A DNA stretch of 13,649 nt from the NCBI GenBank assembly GCA_964384625.1, contig CAYLNH010000197.1:1-13649 (forward strand), read 5' to 3'. Source of the DNA: CAYLNH01 sp964384625 (GTDB lineage: Bacteria > Verrucomicrobiota > Lentisphaeria > JABSQK01). Positions 6,700 through 13,649 of this stretch are shown in pieces. Under the pieces are notes generated by a model, which was not told the origin of the DNA, did not search any database, and was given only the letters and a program-made list of their open reading frames with translations. Both the position numbers and the translations under genes were made by a program. The stretch's first letter is position 1. Each line of letters begins with the position of its first letter.

Positions 6700-7578
6700 A
6701 TGTCAGCACTCCTTGCACTAGTTTGGGATGTCTTCCAATTCCTCGTTCAGGTCGGCCTCATTGCCGTGCTGATCTACTTTGCTTTGACCTACCTGCGCGG
6801 CACGCGGGCGGCAATCATCCTGATGGGGATCGTGATCACCACGTTTGTCGGCTGGTTCCTGGCCCAGAGCCTCGACCTGGAAGTCCTCGAATGGATCCTC
6901 AGCAAAGTCCCCGCTCTGCTGGCCTTCGCCCTGGTCATCATCTTCCAGCCGGAACTGCGCCGGGCCTTCGCTGAGATCGGCAGTAACCCGCAGCGCCTCT
7001 TCCGCGAAGACCTGAACGTCAACGAACAAATCGACGCCATTGTCGAGTCCGCTTTCTATCTCGGCGACCGCAAGATCGGCGCCCTGATTGTCATCGAACG
7101 GGACATCCCGATGAAAGCCCTGGCCGAAAGCGGCGTGCGCGTCAACGCCCCGGTCAGCCGGCAGTTGCTCTCCACCCTGTTCTTCAAAGACACGCCGCTG
7201 CATGACGGTGCGGTCATCCTCAAGGACGGCCTGATTGTCGCCGCGTCCTGCTTCATTACCAAACTCGGCGATACCGACGACCTCGACGGCGACCTCGGCA
7301 CCCGGCATCGCGCCGGCATCGGCATCACCGAGGAGACCGATGCCGTCTCCGTCATTGTCTCGGAAGAAACCGGCGCGGTCAGCCTGGCCTACAAAGGGCG
7401 GCTTGCCCACGGCGTCGAAAAACAGCGACTGCGCCGACACCTGACGAATTTTATCGCCAAGAAACGGCGGCTTTCGTCCAAACGCGGCGCCGCCAATCCG
7501 ATCCAGACCGGAATGCAGAACCTGAAGTCCAAAGTCTTCGAAGAAACGGACAGTCTCGACAGCCGAGGTGACGCATGA
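6700..7578 (+). CDS. cdaA: Diadenylate cyclase CdaA (c-di-AMP synthase)
   Basis: A 292-aa membrane enzyme that condenses two ATP into cyclic di-AMP, the second messenger for potassium/osmolyte balance and cell-wall homeostasis. Seen: three hydrophobic segments (about 8-31, 36-55 and 69-83), then 'FQPELRRAFAEIG' leading into the DAC domain. This carries the catalytic DGA motif at 169-171 ('LHDGAVI') and the RHR motif at 202-204 ('GTRHRAGIGITEETDAVSVI'), both intact. 'VSEETGAVSLAYKG' closes the domain, and residues 255-292 are a basic, polar tail. The start ATG 6700 has only a distant GGAG (6681-6684). It follows the receiver/kinase gene by 61 nt with no clear promoter or terminator between. 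Its stop overlaps the cdaR start by 4 nt (ATGA), the usual arrangement with its partner. Confidence 0.96.
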   Translation: MSALLALVWDVFQFLVQVGLIAVLIYFALTYLRGTRAAIILMGIVITTFVGWFLAQSLDLEVLEWILSKVPALLAFALVIIFQPELRRAFAEIGSNPQRLFREDLNVNEQIDAIVESAFYLGDRKIGALIVIERDIPMKALAESGVRVNAPVSRQLLSTLFFKDTPLHDGAVILKDGLIVAASCFITKLGDTDDLDGDLGTRHRAGIGITEETDAVSVIVSEETGAVSLAYKGRLAHGVEKQRLRRHLTNFIAKKRRLSSKRGAANPIQTGMQNLKSKVFEETDSLDSRGDA

Positions 7579-8552
7579 AGATCGCCCCGCTGTTTTTCCG
7601 TGACTGGCCCCGAAAACTCGCCGCCATTGTGCTGGCGGTGATGGTCTACTTCTCCGTTCGCATGCAACTGCAGACCGAAGAACCGTTCAACGAATGCGAA
7701 GTCGTGATTCGCTCGGAAGGCAACCGTAACGCCGTGCTCCAGGACGAAAACCTCAAAACAAATCTCGTCCTGCGCGGCACCAAGCGCAGCCTGCAGAAGA
7801 TCAAGACCAACCCGACCATCGAACATGTCGTCCCCGCCTCGACCCCGCCCGGCCCCTATGCCCTCCGCCTGCGGCCCGATGACGTCAAACTCCCGCCCGG
7901 CGTGCGTGTCGCGTCCGACGGCATTCAGCCGGCCGACTTCCAAGTGCTGATCGATCCCATCGTCCAGGAAGACGTCAAGATCCGCCTGCGGCTGAATCGC
8001 GAAACCCTGCCCTCCGGACTGGCCACCCGCACTGTCGTCATCCATCCCAAGAACGCCACGATCGTCGGCCCCCGGAAGTACGTCCAGGAAGTTGCCGAAG
8101 TCGTCACCAAAGAAGTGAACTTCGACAAGGACCCCCCAATGAGCTATGAGCTCGACATCGATCTGCTGAAGATCCCCAATGTGACCGTAAAACCTTCGAA
8201 AGTCCGCGTCTCGATCGAACTCAGCCGCAGCAAAGACACGCGATTGTACCGCGGCATCCCGGTGGAAGTCATGACCGCCGTCGGCAGCAATCTGTACGTC
8301 GAAGAGTTCACCGACACCGTCGGCGCTCAGCGGCCGACCGTCGACGTCACCCTCGAAGGACCTGCTTCCACCTTGGACTTCCTCACAGCCCATTCGATCC
8401 GGGCGTTCATCGAACTCAGCGAAGATGATGGCGCGGGCACCTACAACCTGCCCGTCCGCATCTGGGTCTACGTCCAGGACTGCACGGTTCAGAAACACTC
8501 GCCCACCACGATCAAGGTGAAGGTCGGGCGCAAGGCCGCCCGCCGACGCTGA
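7575..8552 (+). CDS. cdaR: CdaR-like YbbR-domain protein, CdaA partner
   Basis: A 325-aa protein with one N-terminal membrane anchor (about 13-31, after 'RDWPRKLAAI') and an extracytoplasmic body of about three YbbR domains. These lie near 35-120, 125-215 and 220-320, and the 'VGP'/'LEGP' turns at the second and third are characteristic. In Firmicutes, CdaR binds and modulates CdaA, and the ATGA overlap with cdaA supports the same role here. The C-terminus is basic ('GRKAARRR'). The usual third gene of this cluster, glmM (phosphoglucosamine mutase), is not downstream: about 200 nt of spacer and a solute-binding lipoprotein follow instead. The family call is strong; the regulatory direction is not visible. 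Confidence 0.9.
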   Translation: MKIAPLFFRDWPRKLAAIVLAVMVYFSVRMQLQTEEPFNECEVVIRSEGNRNAVLQDENLKTNLVLRGTKRSLQKIKTNPTIEHVVPASTPPGPYALRLRPDDVKLPPGVRVASDGIQPADFQVLIDPIVQEDVKIRLRLNRETLPSGLATRTVVIHPKNATIVGPRKYVQEVAEVVTKEVNFDKDPPMSYELDIDLLKIPNVTVKPSKVRVSIELSRSKDTRLYRGIPVEVMTAVGSNLYVEEFTDTVGAQRPTVDVTLEGPASTLDFLTAHSIRAFIELSEDDGAGTYNLPVRIWVYVQDCTVQKHSPTTIKVKVGRKAARRR

Positions 8553-8617
8553 TCACCGCTGTTTCCCTCCCTCGACTTCTGCCGTTACGGCCCCCCGCCA
8601 GACGGAGCAAGCCCTGA

Positions 8618-8633
8618 TCCCGCTCGCGCGGGA
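8618..8633 (+). terminator. GC hairpin after cdaR, without T run
   Basis: TCCCGC (8618-8623) pairs with GCGGGA (8628-8633) around a 4-nt loop, 65 nt after the cdaR stop. No T run follows (the next bases are CGCGAAAAC), so it is at best a weak terminator or a transcript-end stabiliser. It marks the likely end of the 2455-8552 operon. Confidence 0.3.
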
Positions 8634-8680
8634 CGCGAAAACACCGTTGACGGATGACCGGCGACAAGGCCGGAGCGTCC

Positions 8681-8708
8681 TTGAAAACAACCCAATCCCT
8701 GCTTTATT
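8681..8708 (+). promoter_or_regulatory. Possible promoter for the solute-binding lipoprotein
   Basis: TTGAAA (8681-8686), a 16-nt spacer and TTTATT (8703-8708). The -35 is good and the -10 weak (4 of 6). TTCCC at 8707-8711 and GGGAA at 8722-8726 form an inverted repeat over the expected start site and could be an operator or a short 5' hairpin. The same TTCCC/GGGAA halves occur in P1 with different spacing. Confidence 0.35.
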
Positions 8709-8753
8709 CCCGCCCAGACGTGGGAAAAACGAAGGAACGAGAAAGGGACAAGC

Positions 8754-9791
8754 ATGCGCAAACACTGGTTCTGGATGGCCGGCCTGGCTGTCGTCATGGG
8801 AATCGCAGCTCTGACGGGCTGCAAGAGGAACGCCGAAGCCGACAAGGGAGAAGTCGTCGTCTATACCGCGCTGGATCGCGGGTTCTCTGAACCCATCCTC
8901 AAGGAGTTCGAAGCGAAGACCGGCATCAAGGTCCGCCCGAAATACGACACCGAAGCAACCAAAACCGTGGGGTTGGTGAACACCATCCGGGCCGAAAAGA
9001 GCCGCCCCCGCTGCGATGTCTTCTGGAACAACGAGATCGTCAACACCATTCGGTTGAAGAACGAAGGCCTGCTGGCCACTTACGAGCCGGAAGCCGCCGC
9101 GGCCTTCCCGCAGCAGTTCCGCGATGGCGACGGCAAGTGGACCGGCTTCGCCGCCCGCTGCCGCGTCATCCTGGTCAACACCGACCTGGTGAAGCCCGCG
9201 GACGAACCCAAGTCGATCTACGATCTGGCCGACCCGAAGTGGAAAGGCAAGACCGGTATTGCCAAGCCGCTCTTCGGCACCACTGCCAGTCATGCCGCCT
9301 GTCTCTTCGAAAAACTCGGGGAAAACAAAGCCAAGGCCTACTTCCAGTCGCTCAAGGACAACGATATCCAGGTCGAAGCCGGCAACAAACAGGTTGCACT
9401 CAAGGTCTCCCAAGGCCTGTTGGCCTTCGGCCTGACCGATACCGACGATGCCATCATAGAGGTCGAGGCCGGCAAGCCCGTCAAAATCATCTTCCCCGAC
9501 GACGGCCCGGACGGTATGGGCGCGTTGTTCATTCCGAACACGCTGGCCATCATCAAAGACTCCCCGAACCAGGAAAACGCCCGGAAGCTGGTGGAATATC
9601 TGCTGTCCCCGGAAGTCGAGGTCGCCCTGGCCAAAGCGGAATCCGCCCAGATCCCGCTCAACCCGGCCGTCACCGAGAAGGTCCGCGTCAAGACCCCGAA
9701 AGACACCAAGGCCATGGACATCGACTTCGGCGCCGCCGCCAAACAGTTCGATGCCGCCGCCACGTTCATCAAGGATACCTTTCTGAAGTAA
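8754..9791 (+). CDS. Lipoprotein solute-binding protein of the ferric-iron (AfuA/FbpA-like) family
   Basis: A 345-aa extracytoplasmic binding protein of an ABC importer. Seen: a type II signal peptide with lipobox 'ALTGC' (Cys23 lipidated); 'GEVVVYTALDRGFSEPILKEFEAKTGIKV' across residues about 32-60, the usual first strand and helix of this family; 'CDVFWNNE' near 84; 'GLTDTDDAI' near 224; 'PDDGPDGMGALFIPNTLAII' near 244-263; and the C-terminal 'LVEYLLSPEVEVALA' helix. AGGG lies about 6 nt before ATG. The family carries Fe3+ and some other substrates. I cannot identify the iron-binding tyrosines with confidence, so the ligand is open. No permease or ATPase gene adjoins it: upstream is cdaR, downstream a terminator and a convergent gene. 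It therefore works with a transporter encoded elsewhere, or as a sensor. Confidence 0.88.
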   Translation: MRKHWFWMAGLAVVMGIAALTGCKRNAEADKGEVVVYTALDRGFSEPILKEFEAKTGIKVRPKYDTEATKTVGLVNTIRAEKSRPRCDVFWNNEIVNTIRLKNEGLLATYEPEAAAAFPQQFRDGDGKWTGFAARCRVILVNTDLVKPADEPKSIYDLADPKWKGKTGIAKPLFGTTASHAACLFEKLGENKAKAYFQSLKDNDIQVEAGNKQVALKVSQGLLAFGLTDTDDAIIEVEAGKPVKIIFPDDGPDGMGALFIPNTLAIIKDSPNQENARKLVEYLLSPEVEVALAKAESAQIPLNPAVTEKVRVKTPKDTKAMDIDFGAAAKQFDAAATFIKDTFLK

Positions 9792-9816
9792 TCCCGCCGA
9801 CGGGATTGCTTCTGTT
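9790..9816 (+). terminator. Intrinsic terminator after the solute-binding lipoprotein
   Basis: AATCCCG (9790-9796) pairs perfectly with CGGGATT (9801-9807) around loop CCGA, followed by the T-rich GCTTCTGTTC. It begins within the stop codon, so it ends the lipoprotein transcript tightly. Confidence 0.65.
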
Positions 9817-9915
9817 CCGACGGCGGACCGCCGGGACGTGGTCCTCGGCGTCAGACCTCAGCGGGTACCGACCAGGCCGCCGTCCGGCGCAATAGCGGCA
9901 GCGGCGCGACCGCGA

Positions 9916-9958
9916 CCCGGGGCGTGACGGCAGCTTGTGTGCCATTCTGCGCCCCGGG
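9916..9958. repeat. Long GC inverted repeat in the convergent spacer
   Basis: CCCGGGGCG (9916-9924) is the perfect reverse complement of CGCCCCGGG (9950-9958). Inside the 25-nt loop, GGCA (9929-9932) can pair with TGCC (9940-9943), giving an extended two-step hairpin. It lies between the ends of two convergent genes and could stop or stabilise transcripts from either side. The rest of the 9817-10001 spacer is GC-rich with a small GGCGG-A-CCGCC repeat near 9822-9832 and no gene. Confidence 0.45.
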
Positions 9959-10001
9959 GCTCGCCCCCCCGTCATGAGGTCCGCTGATTTCCCGTCCGGG
10001 C

Positions 10002-10025
10002 ATGCCGCGGTGACCGATGCGGCAT
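10002..10025 (-). terminator. Hairpin at the 3' end of the mannosidase gene
   Basis: ATGCCGC (10002-10008) pairs with GCGGCAT (10019-10025) around a 10-nt loop, one base past the mannosidase stop codon in its reading direction. No T run follows on that strand, so terminator function is uncertain. Confidence 0.35.
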
Positions 10026-10026
10026 A

Positions 10027-13000
10027 CTACTCGAACTTCAGCGTGCGAATCTGATAGGGCTTGACGGTCAGGCGGACCTTGCCGTGCCGCAGCGAGAGTT
10101 TCTTCTCGACCTTCTCCATCAGATTCACTTCGGACACCTTGCGGTACGGCAGAGTCGTACTGATCGTGCAGGAACCGCGCGTACCGTGGGCTTCATAGAA
10201 GCGGACGATCAGGCCGTCGTCGTCTTCGGCCTTCTTGATCGCGTCGATCACAACGTTTTCGGCGGAGACGCCGAAGAGGCCGGCGACCGCGCCGGCAGCC
10301 CCCGCGGACGCCTTGGCTGCGATCGCAGTCAACGGCACGTTCAGATTGTAGCCTTCGCGAACAACGCCGTTGCGGAAGTCATCGGCATGCGGCATCAGGC
10401 TGTAGGTGAAGACGTGCTGCTTGTTGATGTCGGCCTGCGGATCCGGATGCTTCGGGGCGCGCAGCAGCGACAGCCGCATCAGGTTGCCGCGAATGTCGTG
10501 GCCGTATTTGCAGTCGTTCAACAGCGCCACACCGTAGTCGCCTTCGGTCAGGTCGGCCCACTTCTGGGCACAGACTTCGAAGCGGCCGAAGTCCTGCGGC
10601 GTGTTCCAGTGCGTCGGGCGTTCAACGCTGCCGTACTGGATTTCGTACCGCGCTTTGTCGGCATGGATATCCACCGGAAACGCGACCTTGAGGAAGACGT
10701 CCTTCTCGTCGGCCCAATCAACCATGGTCTCAAAATCGACGCGCGCCGAGCCGGCGTTCAGGACGACCAACTGGGTGATGGTGGACTTGCTGACGGCGCG
10801 CTTGATCTCGACGACGGCCCGCACCGGGCCTTCCTCGAGGACCTTCAGTTCGAGCAGTCTGCCGCCGAGTTCGAGGAGTTTGTCAAAGTAGTGGATGTCG
10901 ACGTCCCAGGCATCCCAGTTGCTCGGTTTGTCCTCAAAAAGCTGAAACTCGTTGCCGCTGCCCGCCAGGACTTCGCGGCTGTTTGCCTTGTCGCGGACGC
11001 TGCGCAGGTTGCCCCGGCGGTCGAACGCCAGTTTCAATGCGTCATTCTCCATGGCCTTCTTCGACGCGGTTATCCGGGGCGCCTTGACCTTTCCGGGACG
11101 GACCTGGTAGACCGCATGCCCCACCGACGGCACGGTTGCCCGGAACCGGACCAGACCGTCGAAGCCGACCTGCGCCGGCGTCTCGCGGCCGTCGGGAGCG
11201 ACCGCGATATAGTCCGTCTTCGGTTTCAGGCCGGCGATTTCCACGGCGGCGACTTCGTTGCGCTCCCAGGAAAGGCTGTTGAACAGCACAACGGGATGGC
11301 CGTCGCCGGTGGTATCGACGGTCTTCAGGTAATGCTGCAGGCCCTTCTGCTTGCAGGTTGCGGCGGTGTCGAGAACCTCCGCGTAGTCCTTGTCCGAATC
11401 CTCGTAGACGAGGGTAATCGAACTCCCGGGGATGATGTCGTGGAACTGATTCAGGAGGACCTTTTTCCAGGCTTCGTTCAGCTCCTGCTGCGGGTAGTTG
11501 CCCCGGCTCGACAGGTTGAGGCCGTTGATCATCTCGGCGTCGCGCAGGGCCAGCTCGGACTTGCGGTTGCCGCGTTTGTTGGCGCCCTGCGTCGTCAGCG
11601 TCGCCCGGTGCAGTTCGAGATACAGTTCGCCGACCCACACCGGCAGTTCGTCGGCGTTGGCGCCGAGACGCTGGAAGAACTCGCCGGTTGACATCGGTTC
11701 GAGATGCGGCATGCCTTCGAGGTCTTTGTAGCGGCGCAGGCGCTCGAGCATGTCCTTGGTCGGGCCGCCGCCGCCGTCGCCGAAGCCGAACGGAATCGCC
11801 TGGATATCGCTGCGGTCCTTCTGCTGGTAGTGTTTTTCGGCCGCCTTCATCTGCTTGGCATGGAGATTGCCGTTGTAGGTGTCGGCCGGCGGGAAATGAG
11901 TCAGCACTTCGGTACCGTCGATGCCCTGCCAGCGGAAACTGTGATGCGGGAAATGCGTGAACTGGTTCCAGGAGATCTTCTGCGTCAGGAAGTTGTCGAT
12001 GCCGCTGCGCTTCAGGATCTGCGGGATCGCGGCGGCGTAGCCGAAGACGTCCGGCAACCAGAGGCAGACCGGCATCATACCGAACTCCTGTTCGAAAAAC
12101 CGCGTGCCGAACAGGGTCTGGCGCACCAGGCTCTCGCCGCTGGTCACGTTGCAGTCGGCTTCGACCCACCAGCAGCCGGTCGGGATCCACTGGCCCTTCT
12201 TGACCTTCGCCTGGATCCGTTTGTACAGCGACGGGTAGTTCTCCTTCGCGTACTCATAGAGCTGTGGCTGGCTCTGGCAGAAGATGTAATCCGGGTACTG
12301 GTCCATGTACTCGAGCACGTTCGAGAACGTCCGGCCGTTCTTGCGTCGCGTCTCGGCCAGCGGCCAGAGCCAGGCCACGTCGATGTGCGCGTGCCCCATG
12401 CATGCGATCGTCTGGGCCGAGGCCGCCGCCGGCATCTCGTAAAGCGGTTTCAACGCCTTGCTCAACCGCCGGGCCGACGACCGCAGCGCGTCCCGGGATA
12501 AATCCTGGTAGTCGAAAAGATCGACGGCTTTGGCCAACTCGTAAACGAGCTTCGCCCGACGCGTGTCCTCCGGCGGCAAGGCTTCCATGACATCGAACAG
12601 ACAGGTCAGATCCCAGTAGGCCTGCCACACTTCCGGCAGATAGACGACAACCCGCGGCTCACCCACGGCCCGACGTTCGAAGCCGCCGAAGGCGTTGTTC
12701 ACTCCGACCTCACAGTACAGTTCAAACGTCTCGCCGCCCCTCGCCTTCGGCGTCAGCGCGTAGTCCTGTCGGTTGCCCTCGAGTCCCTGAACCGGAAGAT
12801 CGTCGCGATACAACAGGCCTTCAGCGTTGGTATTGAACAGCAGCGAAACGGCCTGGCCCTTGAACGCCTTCGGTATCGCAAAGCGCAGCCGGAACCAGCC
12901 GGTGCCCCAGATCCGGCCCCAGAGATCGCCGGGTTTTGTCTTCTTATAGGTCAGCTCTTTCGCGGCCGTAATCGGCAGGTGGTCCTTCGTCTCCGCCAGC

Positions 13001-13116
13001 GCGAAGTCCGTGATCGGCACGGCCTCGGTCCAGATGTATCGTTTGATCTCGGCCGAGCGTTTGCCGATCTTGCTGATGTAGGCCTGTTCCAGCCGCTTCA
13101 TTCCTTCGAGGGCCAT
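10027..13116 (-). CDS. Alpha-mannosidase, glycoside hydrolase family 38
   Basis: A 1029-aa, apparently complete, zinc-dependent retaining alpha-mannosidase that releases mannose from alpha-mannosides. No signal peptide is seen, so it is probably cytoplasmic. The start ATG at 13116 (reverse strand) was chosen because AAAGGA lies 6 nt upstream; the open frame continues to 13314 but without family-like sequence. Seen: zinc site 'GHAHIDVAWLWPLAE' (His244, Asp246), nucleophile Asp321 in 'GCWWVEADCNVTSGESLVRQ', 'LWLPDVFGY' at 352-360, and the second metal/substrate pair His559-Asp560 in 'LLNQFHDIIPG'. About 240 N-terminal residues form the usual accessory domain, and the C-terminal half carries the GH38 beta domains. 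The length agrees with bacterial members. It is convergent to the solute-binding gene and has no sugar transporter or regulator nearby. Substrate linkage (alpha-1,2, -1,3 or -1,6) is not visible. Confidence 0.95.
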   Translation of the reverse strand: MALEGMKRLEQAYISKIGKRSAEIKRYIWTEAVPITDFALAETKDHLPITAAKELTYKKTKPGDLWGRIWGTGWFRLRFAIPKAFKGQAVSLLFNTNAEGLLYRDDLPVQGLEGNRQDYALTPKARGGETFELYCEVGVNNAFGGFERRAVGEPRVVVYLPEVWQAYWDLTCLFDVMEALPPEDTRRAKLVYELAKAVDLFDYQDLSRDALRSSARRLSKALKPLYEMPAAASAQTIACMGHAHIDVAWLWPLAETRRKNGRTFSNVLEYMDQYPDYIFCQSQPQLYEYAKENYPSLYKRIQAKVKKGQWIPTGCWWVEADCNVTSGESLVRQTLFGTRFFEQEFGMMPVCLWLPDVFGYAAAIPQILKRSGIDNFLTQKISWNQFTHFPHHSFRWQGIDGTEVLTHFPPADTYNGNLHAKQMKAAEKHYQQKDRSDIQAIPFGFGDGGGGPTKDMLERLRRYKDLEGMPHLEPMSTGEFFQRLGANADELPVWVGELYLELHRATLTTQGANKRGNRKSELALRDAEMINGLNLSSRGNYPQQELNEAWKKVLLNQFHDIIPGSSITLVYEDSDKDYAEVLDTAATCKQKGLQHYLKTVDTTGDGHPVVLFNSLSWERNEVAAVEIAGLKPKTDYIAVAPDGRETPAQVGFDGLVRFRATVPSVGHAVYQVRPGKVKAPRITASKKAMENDALKLAFDRRGNLRSVRDKANSREVLAGSGNEFQLFEDKPSNWDAWDVDIHYFDKLLELGGRLLELKVLEEGPVRAVVEIKRAVSKSTITQLVVLNAGSARVDFETMVDWADEKDVFLKVAFPVDIHADKARYEIQYGSVERPTHWNTPQDFGRFEVCAQKWADLTEGDYGVALLNDCKYGHDIRGNLMRLSLLRAPKHPDPQADINKQHVFTYSLMPHADDFRNGVVREGYNLNVPLTAIAAKASAGAAGAVAGLFGVSAENVVIDAIKKAEDDDGLIVRFYEAHGTRGSCTISTTLPYRKVSEVNLMEKVEKKLSLRHGKVRLTVKPYQIRTLKFE

Positions 13117-13318
13117 ATGCAATCCTTTACTGGTTTGATTCCGAAAAAGCAGAAGCCGTAAGCTACCCCGGCGGCCGCCCGGCACAAGGCTGCGGCGAGC
13201 AGGAATTCCGCCACGGTGAAACCGAAAGAAGAACAGTAGGTCCAACCGCATCCGCGGCAAGACGCAGAGGCCGACAGTGGCAAGCGCTCGATTACTGCCC
13301 TCTGCATTCGGCATAGAG

Positions 13319-13353
13319 ATCCCGTCCCGACCTCTTGAGAGTCCGGCCGGGAT
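13319..13353. repeat. Imperfect 13-bp hairpin
   Basis: ATCCCG (13319-13324) pairs with CGGGAT (13348-13353). CC/GG, GA/TC and CTC (13332-13334)/GAG (13339-13341) pairs continue inward with two mismatches and one bulge, leaving a TTGA loop. It would lie in the mannosidase 5' leader if transcription starts further upstream. Confidence 0.4.
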
Positions 13354-13435
13354 GCCGAGGGAGCAGCAGACGAGGGCTTACCGACAGCGCGCGATGCGTC
13401 CGTGACAGGGTGTATCGAATGCCGGCGTTCCACCA

Positions 13436-13456
13436 CCGGCAGGCTTGACCTGCCGG
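13436..13456. repeat. Perfect 8-bp GC hairpin, REP-like
   Basis: CCGGCAGG (13436-13443) and CCTGCCGG (13449-13456) form a perfect stem with a 5-nt loop (CTTGA). No T run follows on either strand, so it resembles a dispersed palindromic repeat more than an intrinsic terminator. Whether it recurs in the genome cannot be seen from one window. Confidence 0.45.
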
Positions 13457-13596
13457 AGTGATGGTCGGTGGGTTATAGACGCGGACAGCACGCCCCCGCC
13501 CTCTCTTCCACCGCAGCATTGTCGATCGGCAGCGGACTTTCCAACGCCGGAGTTGCGGATTGTCGGCGGAGCAACGTCGGCCCGCACGAAAAATGC

Positions 13597-13649
13597 TTAG
13601 GCGTCGTCCGCAAATAACTTGAACATCTGTGTTATTGCCTCCATATTCT
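13597..13649 (-). CDS. Possible 3' end of a gene running off the window
   Basis: On the reverse strand the frame is open from the window edge to a TAA (complement of 13597-13599), ending in 'MEAITQMFKLFADDA'. It could be the C-terminus of a protein encoded beyond the window. A GGAGG and two in-frame ATGs within it would also allow a very short peptide. The evidence is thin; codon choice and direction match the mannosidase gene, which lies 480 nt downstream. Confidence 0.3.
   Translation of the reverse strand, partial: NMEAITQMFKLFADDA

Larger units (their letters stand above)
13117..13596. other. 480-nt region upstream of the mannosidase, no convincing gene
   Basis: Short open frames exist on both strands but none has a ribosome site or recognisable protein. 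The region holds the mannosidase ribosome site (AAAGGA at about 13123-13128 on the reverse strand) and two clear hairpins (13319-13353 and 13436-13456). I could not find a good -35/-10 pair in the mannosidase direction. TATAAC on the reverse strand near 13470 lacks a partner -35. Confidence 0.5.

Noticed and set aside
10084..11691. 535-codon + strand frame inside the mannosidase gene
   Set aside because: It is antisense to the GH38 catalytic and beta domains, and its protein is low-complexity and unlike any family I recognise.
13180..13240. Reverse-strand 'GFTVAEFLLAA' resembling a type IV prepilin N-terminus
   Set aside because: The Glu is in the right place, but there is no good hydrophobic helix, start or ribosome site, and the frame runs into the mannosidase start; chance similarity is likely.
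13117..13314. N-terminal extension of the mannosidase to 13314
   Set aside because: The added 66 residues are not family-like, and AAAGGA stands correctly before ATG 13116.
13380..13460. Possible tRNA-like T-arm near 'GTATCGAATGCC'
   Set aside because: No acceptor stem, D-arm or anticodon arm can be paired around it.
1..13649. CRISPR array, transposase, integrase, att site or rRNA
   Set aside because: No regularly spaced direct repeats, transposase motifs or rRNA segments were found on reading through either strand.

Overview
The window is GC-rich bacterial DNA, with most genes on the + strand. I cannot name the species. Weak ribosome sites, non-ATG starts, a complete GH38 alpha-mannosidase and a secreted TPR/jellyroll protein would fit an uncultured member of the Planctomycetes-Verrucomicrobia-Lentisphaerae group. 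That is a low-confidence inference, because no rRNA or marker gene is present.

Bases 1-2221 hold an M23-family metallopeptidase without a signal peptide, then a protein with about seven membrane segments and a C-terminal ankyrin-repeat domain. Bases 2222-2454 form a compact regulatory region: a 16-bp perfect palindrome, two promoter-like elements of the form TTGGAT-N17-TAnnnT, and a TTCCC-G-GGGAA inverted repeat between the -35 and -10 of the first.

Bases 2455-8552 are a tight co-directional run of six genes, probably one operon (gaps 7, 13, 12 and 61 nt, then a 4-nt overlap). In order they are: a secreted TPR plus jellyroll-like protein, a hypoxanthine-type phosphoribosyltransferase, a soluble histidine kinase with an intact phospho-acceptor His, a receiver-plus-kinase protein whose H-box has Ser where His is expected, the diadenylate cyclase CdaA, and its YbbR-domain partner CdaR. 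The pairing of a catalytically equipped kinase with a receiver/pseudo-kinase, directly upstream of c-di-AMP synthesis, is the most interesting feature here. It may be a signalling relay that controls or senses c-di-AMP.

Bases 8553-9816 hold a stand-alone lipoprotein of the ferric-iron-type (AfuA/FbpA-like) solute-binding family. It has a plausible promoter and a good intrinsic terminator, but no permease or ATPase gene next to it. A structured 235-nt convergent spacer follows. A complete cytoplasmic GH38 alpha-mannosidase lies on the - strand (10027-13116).

The last ~530 nt contain two strong hairpins, no convincing gene, and possibly the 3' end of another - strand gene running off the window edge.
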